Source: Actinomycetes bacterium
GTDB taxonomy: Bacteria > Actinomycetota > Acidimicrobiia > Acidimicrobiales > Acidimicrobiaceae
Reading direction: 5' to 3'
DNA: 11,158 bases
Assembly (NCBI GenBank): GCA_021844725.1
Contig: JAKBSX010000037.1
Location: forward strand, 1-11,158
Made by a program: the position numbers and the translations under genes. Shown piece after piece: positions 1 to 7,097 of this stretch. Every line of letters starts with the position of its first letter. Position 1 is the stretch's first letter. The notes under the pieces are model-generated. The model did no database searches, was not told the origin of the DNA, and was given only the letters and a program-made list of their open reading frames with translations.

Positions 1-32
1 GCGAGGATTTCGGTTAGGCTTAGGAGCAGAAT

Positions 33-581
33 ATGTTAAGTCTATTGAAGAAAATAAAGTTCGAAATTAAGACATACCGCTATTACCGGCGTGCAAACAG
101 AAGCATGGTGGATAGGAGCGAGGCAAGTGCCGAACTTTTCAACCAATTGATTTCAGGAAGTGGCGGCAAAGACTGCCTTCAAATAGGTGCGCGGGGGAAA
201 AGGTTCTCACCAGCCTTTGTCAGTGTCGACCTGTATGACAAATCGCCAATTATTGATTTCAACTATGACATTTACGACCTCAAGTTCGATAATAACAAAT
301 TCGATATTGTGGTGTGTAATGCCATTTTGGAGCACCTCGAATATCCGAACAAGGCGATACTTGAACTGCAGAGAGTCTTGAAAAGTGGTGGACTAATATG
401 GATTGAAGTCCCATTCAATCAGCCCTATCATCCTTCTCCAAGCGACTACTTCAGAGTTACTCCAGTTGGCCTCAGAGTATGGATGAAAGATTTCGAAGAA
501 ATTGAGTCGGGATTTTTCAAAATATCCCGCTCCGAGATCTACACCAGGATTTTCTTCTACGGCAGAAAGAGGACCGTTTGA
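33..581 (+). CDS. Class I SAM-dependent methyltransferase (type 11-like)
   Basis: This 182-residue protein looks like a small cytoplasmic SAM-dependent methyltransferase acting on a sugar or glycan intermediate. The SAM-binding core is visible: a motif-I-like DCLQIGARGK at residues 47-56 (a degenerate glycine-rich loop), the acidic strand end VSVDLYD at 63-69, DIVVCNAILEHLEYP at 91-105, which matches the family's D-hhhxxxxLEHhxxP motif, and LKSGGLIWIEVPF at 116-128. The following PYHPSPSDYFRVTP is typical of methyltransferases found in polysaccharide loci. The protein is somewhat short, with little beyond the Rossmann core. The ATG start is supported by AGGAG at 21-25, about 7 nt upstream. 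The stop overlaps the TTG start of the next gene, so the two are probably translationally coupled. The substrate cannot be read from the sequence. Confidence 0.88.
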   Translation: MLSLLKKIKFEIKTYRYYRRANRSMVDRSEASAELFNQLISGSGGKDCLQIGARGKRFSPAFVSVDLYDKSPIIDFNYDIYDLKFDNNKFDIVVCNAILEHLEYPNKAILELQRVLKSGGLIWIEVPFNQPYHPSPSDYFRVTPVGLRVWMKDFEEIESGFFKISRSEIYTRIFFYGRKRTV

Positions 582-1867
582 TAGCGGACCAGTCCACAGC
601 TATCTCTCATCGAATGTGCCGGGAGAGGATTGCCAAGCTGGAGATAGGTTCGAATGTGGATATGCACGAGCGCCCTTCGGACGTTAACATCGGCGACTTT
701 GGAAAGAGGAGGTTTCCCATCTCCGTACTGTATGTATCTCCACACATTGATTTCCACGGAGCTGACAGATCTCTATTTCAAAACCTGAATTACTTGAATG
801 AAAACGGCTTGGTCAAACCGTTTGTTATTCTTCCCGCTGAAGGTTTGCTAAGTCGCAATCTTCGGAGTGCCGGTATTCCTTTCAGAGTTGTTCCGTTCAA
901 GAGTAGTGCTGGTGGTGGCAAAGCAAAGAATCCAGTGAAGACCCTTGTTAAAAGGGTGTACAACGGAGTCATGGCTGCATTTGCATCTTCGTCGCTTGCA
1001 CGCGAGTCATTTGATCTGGTCCACACAAACGACATGATAACGGATTTTGGAATAAAGCTGGCACGAATCCTAAGGGTGCCGCATGTACAGCACGGGCGTG
1101 CGTTATTGCAGGAGCAGTGCGGAATTTATTTCGACAGGGGTGAGATCAAGGAGTTGAGATATATTGATAAGCATTCTGCAAGTGTGATCTTTAACTCCAA
1201 AACAGTTCTTGAACGCTACAAGGCATTTTTTCCTCAGCCAAAGGTACACGTTATCTATAGTCCCGCATTCGAGAAGAAGCTACTTCCAAAGAAAAGCTAC
1301 GACATTCGTGAGAGGAAAATTCGGTTCATATTTGCAGGCAGGATTGAACCTGCTAAAGATCCCATGGTCGCGCTGGGCGCTGTCGAAGAACTAGTTAATA
1401 GGAATCTACGAAACTTTGATTTTTCATTTTTCGGGAGCGCGAATCCGCATTACAAAGAGTATTTGCGCCGTTTCTCTGAAAACGTAACGAGGCTGCCAAG
1501 GGATACAGTATTCCATCACGAATTCGATCCGAATTTGAGCGAACATCTCAGTGAATACGATATCGGGATCTTCTGTTCCCCGATCGAAGGAATTCCGAGA
1601 GTGATTAGCGAGTTTCTTTTGAACGGCATGCCCGTGATAGGCACTAACTCTCCCGGAACCCTGGAGTTGATAAAGGATGGTTTCAGCGGCCTGATATTCG
1701 AGCCGAGGAATGCCGTTGACTTAGCGAACAAGATGGAGTTCTTCATCCAAGATCGGACGAAAATTCCAGAGATTGGCTTCAATGCTCAGAACTCCTTGGA
1801 TAGTGATTTCTCCTTGGAGACAACTTCTGAACAACTATACGAGTTGTATCGTCAGTGCATTAAATAA
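578..1867 (+). CDS. Glycosyltransferase family 4 (GT-B fold)
   Basis: This 429-residue protein is a retaining GT4-type glycosyltransferase that probably adds one sugar to the lipid-linked glycan at the cytoplasmic face of the membrane. The N-terminal Rossmann half begins near residue 46 (FPISVLYVSPHIDFHGADRS, where GADRS is the family's acceptor-side loop). The donor half carries FAGRIEPAKDP at 252-262 and an E-x7-E motif, EGIPRVISE, at 337-345, followed by NGMPVIGTNSPG. The start used is TTG at 578. It has AGAGGA at 568-573 four nt upstream and overlaps the previous stop (TTGA). In-frame ATGs at 614 and 662 are alternatives that would remove 12 or 28 residues before the conserved core, but their ribosome binding sites are weaker. 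The donor sugar is unknown. Confidence 0.92.
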   Translation: MIADQSTAISHRMCRERIAKLEIGSNVDMHERPSDVNIGDFGKRRFPISVLYVSPHIDFHGADRSLFQNLNYLNENGLVKPFVILPAEGLLSRNLRSAGIPFRVVPFKSSAGGGKAKNPVKTLVKRVYNGVMAAFASSSLARESFDLVHTNDMITDFGIKLARILRVPHVQHGRALLQEQCGIYFDRGEIKELRYIDKHSASVIFNSKTVLERYKAFFPQPKVHVIYSPAFEKKLLPKKSYDIRERKIRFIFAGRIEPAKDPMVALGAVEELVNRNLRNFDFSFFGSANPHYKEYLRRFSENVTRLPRDTVFHHEFDPNLSEHLSEYDIGIFCSPIEGIPRVISEFLLNGMPVIGTNSPGTLELIKDGFSGLIFEPRNAVDLANKMEFFIQDRTKIPEIGFNAQNSLDSDFSLETTSEQLYELYRQCIK

Positions 1868-1885
1868 ATTGAGACAATTACTTTC

Positions 1886-3052
1886 ATGAGAGTACTCGTT
1901 TATGATCCCCTTTTTTCCCGACAAGGGCATTTCTTCCGATACAACCAATTCCTCATTGAGTTACTATCGGACCTTGATTACGTAACCGGGGTTGTGTACT
2001 TGTCAAGCCATGGAGACATTCCTGATTACTCGGCGATATCCGCGAAGGTGAAAGTGCATCAAATCGATCGGCAGGGCTCGGATTGGCAGCTTTCATTTAT
2101 CGACGCAGGGGGACCGTGGAAAAAGTTTGCTCTTTATTGGAAATCATACACGTTTTACAGTCATGTGGTCCGATTAATCAATGAGTTCAACATAGACCTT
2201 GTTATTTTTTCATCGAATGGCCAGATGCCCTTCTGGGTCGCAGCCAGGCAGTTGAAAAAGAAATATATTGTGTCCGCGATTTCAATAAGATGGATATACG
2301 ATAGATGGTCGAAAAGACACGTGCTCTATTCCTCCTACAATTCGTTCCTTCGAAATGCGGCTATGGTTCTCGTCACTGAGGAACTATATAAGAAACGGTT
2401 GAAAGGTCTTGGTTTTCAACACGTCGAAACCCTTCATGACAGATATTTACGCGCTAGATCAATTCCCACCGAGGAGACGGCAACCCCCATTTTGTCTCAG
2501 TCGATTTTGAAATTAGTTACTGTTGGCACCGTGTCAAAGGAAAAAAATCCAATTGACTTCGTTAGACTTTTGCAACAGAACGGCTTTGAACGGATGAACT
2601 TAGAGTACCATATTATTGGAAAAGCACTAGATGACACCGGAGATATACTGCAGAGTATAATTAGGCACGTGCCTAACATAACCTATACTGATAGGTATGT
2701 GACGCCCACAGAGTATGGGGAAACTCTGATAAGTGCTGATATAGTTGTGATTCCTTATGGAGAGGCTTACACGAAATATTTAACTTCAGGTGTAATGTGG
2801 GATTGTTTCGAGTTGGCCAAACCTATTCTCTGTCCAAACATTGAATTATTTCATTACTATATAAGCCATTATAAAATTGGATTTCTTTATGATCAAACGT
2901 CGCTGCACGCATTGTTACAAACGTTCATCAAAGAGTCAAATCTCCTGTTTAAAACGATAGATGACAGTTATGCGGTATTACATCGGGAGAATAACTTAAC
3001 CAATATCTCCGAAAGATTTTCGACATACTTAGAAAAGCTCAGAAAAATTTGA
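1886..3052 (+). CDS. Divergent GT-B glycosyltransferase without a clear EX7E motif
   Basis: This 388-residue protein has the two-half layout of a GT-B glycosyltransferase. The N-terminal half starts MRVLVYDPLFSRQGHFFRYN, a first beta-strand followed by a G-H loop where GT4 enzymes bind acceptor. The C-terminal half has LVTVGTVSKEKNP at 210-222, the usual strand and loop of the donor domain, then YHIIGKA at 241-247 and ADIVVIPYGEAYTKYLTSG at 284-302. The classical E-x7-E pair is not visible. The corresponding segment reads YLTSGVMWDCFELAKPIL, so this is a divergent GT4-like clade or an unassigned family. No signal peptide or membrane span is apparent. The gene begins 18 nt after the previous stop with a weak ribosome binding site and its stop lies 7 nt before the acyltransferase start. 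By eye its 3' half looks more AT-rich than its neighbours. Confidence 0.85.
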   Translation: MRVLVYDPLFSRQGHFFRYNQFLIELLSDLDYVTGVVYLSSHGDIPDYSAISAKVKVHQIDRQGSDWQLSFIDAGGPWKKFALYWKSYTFYSHVVRLINEFNIDLVIFSSNGQMPFWVAARQLKKKYIVSAISIRWIYDRWSKRHVLYSSYNSFLRNAAMVLVTEELYKKRLKGLGFQHVETLHDRYLRARSIPTEETATPILSQSILKLVTVGTVSKEKNPIDFVRLLQQNGFERMNLEYHIIGKALDDTGDILQSIIRHVPNITYTDRYVTPTEYGETLISADIVVIPYGEAYTKYLTSGVMWDCFELAKPILCPNIELFHYYISHYKIGFLYDQTSLHALLQTFIKESNLLFKTIDDSYAVLHRENNLTNISERFSTYLEKLRKI

Positions 3053-3059
3053 GGTTTAT

Positions 3060-3656
3060 ATGACTATGATTCTTTTGTTCAAAAAGATGATTAGGAGATT
3101 TTATGACAGAAACGATGCGTTCATCAGAAGACTGAGGAAACAAGGAGCAAAAGTTGGGAAAGAAGTCCAGATTGTTGATAGGTTTAGATTTCTCTATGAA
3201 CCATGGTACGCTAACCTTCTTGAATTGAAAGATGGAGTAGTCATTAGTGCAGGAGTTCGATTTGTACAACACGACTCTTCATATCCAAATATTGTGGGGA
3301 ATCTTCCCATCAAATTCGGGAAGATTGTGGTGGGTGAGAATTCTTATATAGGTGTAAACTCAGTAATATTGCCGGGCGTTACAATTGGTGATCATTGTCT
3401 AATAGCGGCTGGTAGCATAGTGAACAAGAACATCCCATCCTATAGTATTGCAGCAGGAAACCCTGCCAGGATCATTGGGTCTGTCAATGATGGCGTGGAG
3501 AAATACAAAACAAGAATTCAAAATAAGGGAAATAACAATATATATTTCTGGGACTTTGGAGGGTCCTACGGGCAAATGAAGAGGAAGTTTGGCAAAAATC
3601 TTGCAGACATCATTGCCGAGAGATATGCAGAGTATTGTGTCAGACACGGCTTATAG
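3060..3656 (+). CDS. Left-handed beta-helix (hexapeptide repeat) acyltransferase
   Basis: This 198-residue protein resembles the O-acetyltransferases of polysaccharide loci (LbH/maltose-acetyltransferase-like superfamily), which use acyl-CoA to modify a sugar hydroxyl or amino group. Hexapeptide repeats are visible across residues 57-123, ending in the strong run IVVGENSYIGVNSVILPGVT (89-108) and then IGDHCLIAAGSIVNKNIP. The family signature AAGNPARIIG follows at 131-140. FVQHDSS at 68-74 supplies the likely catalytic histidine (H71). A roughly 60-residue C-terminal extension after the helix is basic and may hold the substrate specificity. The ATG at 3060 is supported by GAGG at 3050-3053, which overlaps the previous gene's stop codon. 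Another ATG lies two codons later. Trimeric assembly is expected from the family, not shown here. Confidence 0.9.
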   Translation: MTMILLFKKMIRRFYDRNDAFIRRLRKQGAKVGKEVQIVDRFRFLYEPWYANLLELKDGVVISAGVRFVQHDSSYPNIVGNLPIKFGKIVVGENSYIGVNSVILPGVTIGDHCLIAAGSIVNKNIPSYSIAAGNPARIIGSVNDGVEKYKTRIQNKGNNNIYFWDFGGSYGQMKRKFGKNLADIIAERYAEYCVRHGL

Positions 3657-3683
3657 TAATGGTTTGATGTTGGTAATGCTAAG

Positions 3684-4976
3684 ATGAAGAAAGCGCACCC
3701 GATACTTCTGGGAATCCTCATCGCGACCACGTTTGCCTCCACTTTCAAGATTCCCTTGTTGGGGTTTAATGCTAATTTGTCTCAGTTAGTGGTCTGCTTG
3801 ATGTTGCCCATTGCAGGTATCGAGCTTATGAAGGGTTTACGATACCATGATCGGCATTGGAATTTTATGACGTTGATTGTACTGTTGTACTTTTTTACAA
3901 ATTTCATCTCATCCCTTGCCTATGCTCCAGATAAGATGTGGTCTCTGAGAGGATCCGCTGATATCTTGAGCTATGTGATCATCTATCTGGTTACGAAGCG
4001 ATTCATTACTGATTTCGAATCCTTGGATGGCGCGGTTTCCTCACTAAAAATGTTCAATTTATTGTCGGTCCTATTCGGACTTTTCTCTCTCCTCTATTCT
4101 TGGTTGCCTGGGGAGAGGGCGTTTATAGGAGTTTCCACTGGCCACGTCGAGTTTGGTTTTCCTTCGATTAGGTCCCTTTCCTTCGAACCAAACTTCTTCG
4201 CCCAAATCACCGCAGTTGTATCATGTTTCTACTTGGCGCAACTGCTACTCCGTCGGCGTGGTTCATCAAGCTTTGCGTTTTTCTTCCTAATGGTGCCAGC
4301 GATCCTTTTCTCATATACCAGAGGGGTTTATGCGTCGTTGCTAATTGCATTTCTTGCAATGGTCGTCATCAACATTAAGCGAACATCTGCTGTTCTGAAG
4401 AGGGTTGCACTCCCAGCATTAGGCTTGCTGATGTTCGTTGCTGCCATATCAATGATTTCGCCAACTTCTGATACCGATATCTTTAGTGCATTTGCCAAAA
4501 GAGTAGCAAACATGACAAACTTCGAACAAGGATCAGGGGCAATAAGAGATGTGCTATACTTCATTGGAATCAAGGGATTCGAAGCCAATCCCCTCCTAGG
4601 CAATGGGACTCTCTCTGCGAACACGATGACGATTAACAGAGTAACTGGCGACTTCGGGTACATATCAGGGACCCAAGGCTGGCTCACGGGTGCGTGGATA
4701 CAATCACTTAATGACACCGGCGTATTCGGATTCGTAGTCCTTCTAAGTCTTTTTTTGGTCCCCATTTTCAAAAACTATCGAATATTCAAGCACACAAAGA
4801 ATAATAGAGTAAAGGAAGTATCCCTTGCTTTTTTTGGCGGTAATGTTCTGATGCTTGTGGCATGCCAGATCTCCTCAAGCCTCTGGTTTGCTTTTCCTTG
4901 GATATACTGGGGCATTAACGCCGCTTTCATAGACCTAGTGAAGAACGGAGAATACGATGCACCGAGAACCATCTAA
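3684..4976 (+). CDS. O-antigen ligase/polymerase family membrane protein (Wzy/WaaL-like)
   Basis: This 430-residue integral membrane protein has about ten hydrophobic segments, including residues 6-26, 32-48, 60-80, 93-105, 125-141, 170-190, 197-230, 240-258, 345-362 and 380-416. It carries family hallmarks: SFEPNFFA at 166-173, SYTRGVY at 210-216 at the end of a membrane segment, and a long non-membrane loop at roughly 260-345 containing GNGTL and ending LNDTGVFGF, as in the large periplasmic loop of WaaL/Wzy-C proteins. It should act in the inner membrane, either polymerising undecaprenyl-linked repeat units or transferring the glycan to lipid A core or protein. Sequence alone does not separate these roles. 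The start has only a weak ribosome binding site. The last 20 nt overlap the next gene. Confidence 0.9.
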   Translation: MKKAHPILLGILIATTFASTFKIPLLGFNANLSQLVVCLMLPIAGIELMKGLRYHDRHWNFMTLIVLLYFFTNFISSLAYAPDKMWSLRGSADILSYVIIYLVTKRFITDFESLDGAVSSLKMFNLLSVLFGLFSLLYSWLPGERAFIGVSTGHVEFGFPSIRSLSFEPNFFAQITAVVSCFYLAQLLLRRRGSSSFAFFFLMVPAILFSYTRGVYASLLIAFLAMVVINIKRTSAVLKRVALPALGLLMFVAAISMISPTSDTDIFSAFAKRVANMTNFEQGSGAIRDVLYFIGIKGFEANPLLGNGTLSANTMTINRVTGDFGYISGTQGWLTGAWIQSLNDTGVFGFVVLLSLFLVPIFKNYRIFKHTKNNRVKEVSLAFFGGNVLMLVACQISSSLWFAFPWIYWGINAAFIDLVKNGEYDAPRTI

Positions 4977-5982
4977 GAGGAATATCATAATTATAACGAC
5001 CATCAATCTTCCAAACAACTTGTATGATTTCAAGAGGCTTGACAGGAAAGGTGAGTGGGACTACCTTGTGGTTGGAGACTTGAAAACTGATCATGAGGCA
5101 GTCCGAGAAATTTGCCGCGAAATAGGCGGGATCTACCTATCTCCAGAGGACCAGGAGAAACTTGGTTTCACTCATTCCGCTGCTCTTGGGTGGAACTGTA
5201 TTGAGCGAAAGAACATCGGTTATCTTTTTGCTCTGAAGGAGAACTACGAGCTAATCGGATCGCTCGACGACGACAATTTCCCCACGGAGGACTGGTTTGA
5301 GAGAGTTAAGCTTGGACATTCAGAAGAAGATGTTTATGAATCAAATACCGGTTGGTTGAACGTGGCTGACTGGGCTGACGTACCGTACAAATTGCGAGGA
5401 TTTCCCGTTCACCTGTTTCACCAGAAGCCAGAGATAAGGGTTCACGAATCTCATGTGAACATTGGCATTCAAAGCGGACTTGTGCTTGGTGATCCGGACA
5501 CTGACGCTTTAACGCGTATTGTTAATAGGCCTACTGTTTCACGCTATAGCAGATCAAACTTCTGCCTTGCTGAGGAGACAATGTGTCCCTACAATACTCA
5601 AAATACAGTCCTTGTGAGAGAATTAGTCTCTGCGAACATGATGTGGGCTGCCTGTGGGCGTTATGATGATATTTTTGCATCTTACGTCGGCCAGAAGATA
5701 GCTTGGAAACACGGATATCACGTCAGATACGGTGATCCGCTGGCCACGCAGAGGCGAAACGATCATAATTTGGTCCGTGATCTAAAGGACGAGATCCTTG
5801 GTATGGAGATCCAGGAGACTTTTTTGCAGGCTATTGCGGATGTCAAACTTAAGGGGCATTCACCAGTCGAGGATCTGGTGGACATAGTGTATTTCCTTCT
5901 GGAGAGGATCCCTTTGCTTCCCAGATCGCTGAAAACACTGGTTGACACTTGGTTTTACGATGTCAATAAGATCCTTGATTAG
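4957..5982 (+). CDS. RGP/UDP-arabinopyranose mutase- and STELLO-like GT-A protein
   Basis: This 341-residue protein resembles the superfamily that holds plant reversibly glycosylated polypeptides (UDP-arabinopyranose mutases) and STELLO/DUF288 proteins. Seen in order: NIIIITTINLP at 9-19 (first strand), DYLVVGDLKT at 35-44 (STELLO-like), RKNIGYLFAL at 84-93, the metal/nucleotide-binding triple aspartate in IGSLDDDNFP (DDD 104-106), LRGFP at 146-150, GLVLGDPDTDALTRI at 174-188, MCPYNTQNTVL at 209-219, CGRYDDIFASYVGQKIAW at 233-250 and QRRNDHNL at 265-272. From memory, R147 aligns with Arg158 of rice and Arabidopsis mutases, the residue that is reversibly glycosylated. Two roles are possible: pyranose/furanose nucleotide-sugar mutase, or glycosyltransferase. 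No membrane anchor is visible. The ATG has GGAG at 4947-4950 inside the preceding gene, suggesting translational coupling. Confidence 0.8.
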   Translation: MHREPSKRNIIIITTINLPNNLYDFKRLDRKGEWDYLVVGDLKTDHEAVREICREIGGIYLSPEDQEKLGFTHSAALGWNCIERKNIGYLFALKENYELIGSLDDDNFPTEDWFERVKLGHSEEDVYESNTGWLNVADWADVPYKLRGFPVHLFHQKPEIRVHESHVNIGIQSGLVLGDPDTDALTRIVNRPTVSRYSRSNFCLAEETMCPYNTQNTVLVRELVSANMMWAACGRYDDIFASYVGQKIAWKHGYHVRYGDPLATQRRNDHNLVRDLKDEILGMEIQETFLQAIADVKLKGHSPVEDLVDIVYFLLERIPLLPRSLKTLVDTWFYDVNKILD

Positions 5983-6275
5983 AGGACACTTGAGATAGGT
6001 TTGCTTTTGCAGTTTGAGCTAGGAGCGTTGTGCTCACTGACTATCATTCTTACGTGACGACCAGTTCGGTCCGTGCGTCTGCCGTTGTTAATTGAGATCA
6101 TTTTGGTCTTTAAGCATTCCACAGTTGACCCACCGTCCCCACAGAGGAGGTATCCTATCCGTACAATAGAAAGATCCCGAACACAATCAATGCCACCTCA
6201 GTATACCTCCCGGCCTCGTCACCTCAAACCGCTACGATCTCTCTTGTGTGTTTAAAACAAGGATGGAAGTTGCAA
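5983..6275 (+). other. Intergenic gap of about 290 bases, no gene seen
   Basis: This is the largest gap inside the cluster. The open frames in it translate to low-complexity basic peptides with no recognisable motif. It holds a weak hairpin candidate (GAGC, 5-nt loop, GCTC at about 6023-6035) soon after the preceding stop, and 8-base inverted arms GGAGGTAT at 6146-6153 and ATACCTCC at 6203-6210. No intrinsic terminator with a T-tract and no clear -35/-10 pair could be identified. The most likely role is a module boundary carrying an internal promoter or leader for the FkbM methyltransferase gene, but this is inference. Confidence 0.5.
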
Positions 6276-7094
6276 ATGACAAAGAATCGCTTTCTCGTGC
6301 TAAAATATTGGCTGCTGCACAGTCGGAACTCCGTTCCTTCAAAGGAACTTCTCAAGTTCTTCTTCGATACCTCTTACCACGAGAAGGCAAAGAGGTACAT
6401 TCAGGACATCCGTTATACAGAATCAGACGTAGCGGTGCGCTTGAAAGGCATCTCTAGTTGCCTGTACTATCCCAAGGATACATTCAACTTGAAAAGCCTG
6501 GAGCAAGTTGTCGTTGAGCAGTGCTATGAGGACAACTGGCATTATTACGAGACTCCGGAGACACGCATAGAGAGCAATGATGTGGTGGTCGACTGCGGAG
6601 CTGCCGAGGGTCTGTTCTCACTTAGGGTATGCAGTCGATGTGAAAGAGTGTACGCCATTGAGCCCTTATCGGAGTTTGTCAATGCGCTTCGCAAGACGTT
6701 TGCCCTCCAGCCCCAAGTTACAATAATCCCTGCAGCCGTTTCAGACAAAGAAGGAGAAGCGTTTATTGAAAACAGGGGAATCTCGTCCACTCTTAGCCTT
6801 TCGCAAGGAGAAAGGGTTAAGGTTGAAACCCTAGATAGTCTTTTTTTTAAGACCGGAATTCACATCAGTTATATTAAGGCCGACTTAGAAGGCGCTGATT
6901 ATTTAGCCCTGAGAGGCGCGGAACATTTGATTAGAACCTGTACTCCGAAGATTGCTATAACAACGTACCACGATCCCAACCATGCAAGACTGATGATGGA
7001 ATGGATAGGGTCCATCAATCCGAGATATAATTTCAAACTCAAAGGTATCTATCAAATCACAGGATCACCAATGATGCTTCATGCGTGGGTGTAG
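6276..7094 (+). CDS. FkbM family methyltransferase
   Basis: This 272-residue protein has the FkbM (Methyltransf_21) core, a SAM-dependent O-methyltransferase family common in glycan loci. From the chosen start, the SAM-binding motif I is VVVDCGAAEGLFSLRV at 103-118. It is followed by VYAIEPL at 125-131 with the ribose-binding acidic residue, IPAAVSDKEGEAF at 151-163, the family signature VKVETLDSLF at 181-190, YIKADLEGADYLALRGAEHL at 199-218 and PKIAITTYH at 224-232. About 75 N-terminal residues before the core are unassigned. The ATG at 6276 is preferred because GGAAG lies 6 nt upstream. A GTG at 6246 would add 10 residues but has no ribosome binding site. The next gene starts 3 nt after the stop, so the pair is co-transcribed. 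It probably methylates a hydroxyl of a sugar residue; the substrate is unknown. Confidence 0.92.
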   Translation: MTKNRFLVLKYWLLHSRNSVPSKELLKFFFDTSYHEKAKRYIQDIRYTESDVAVRLKGISSCLYYPKDTFNLKSLEQVVVEQCYEDNWHYYETPETRIESNDVVVDCGAAEGLFSLRVCSRCERVYAIEPLSEFVNALRKTFALQPQVTIIPAAVSDKEGEAFIENRGISSTLSLSQGERVKVETLDSLFFKTGIHISYIKADLEGADYLALRGAEHLIRTCTPKIAITTYHDPNHARLMMEWIGSINPRYNFKLKGIYQITGSPMMLHAWV

Positions 7095-7097
7095 ACA

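Noticed and set aside
2..70. Plus-strand frame open from the window start ending TAA at 68-70 (tail reads GLGAEYVKSIEENKVRN), a possible C-terminus of the upstream gene.
   Set aside because: It would overlap the methyltransferase by 38 bases. Another frame ending TAG at 15-17 leaves normal spacing for the ribosome binding site. With so little sequence neither can be chosen.
4328..4771. 147-codon minus-strand open frame inside the membrane protein gene.
   Set aside because: It is a shadow of the O-antigen polymerase/ligase coding sequence, which has clear membrane segments and motifs on the plus strand.
6073..6255. 60-codon plus-strand open frame in the gap before the FkbM gene.
   Set aside because: Its composition is basic and random-looking with no motif or ribosome binding site, and it runs into the next gene.
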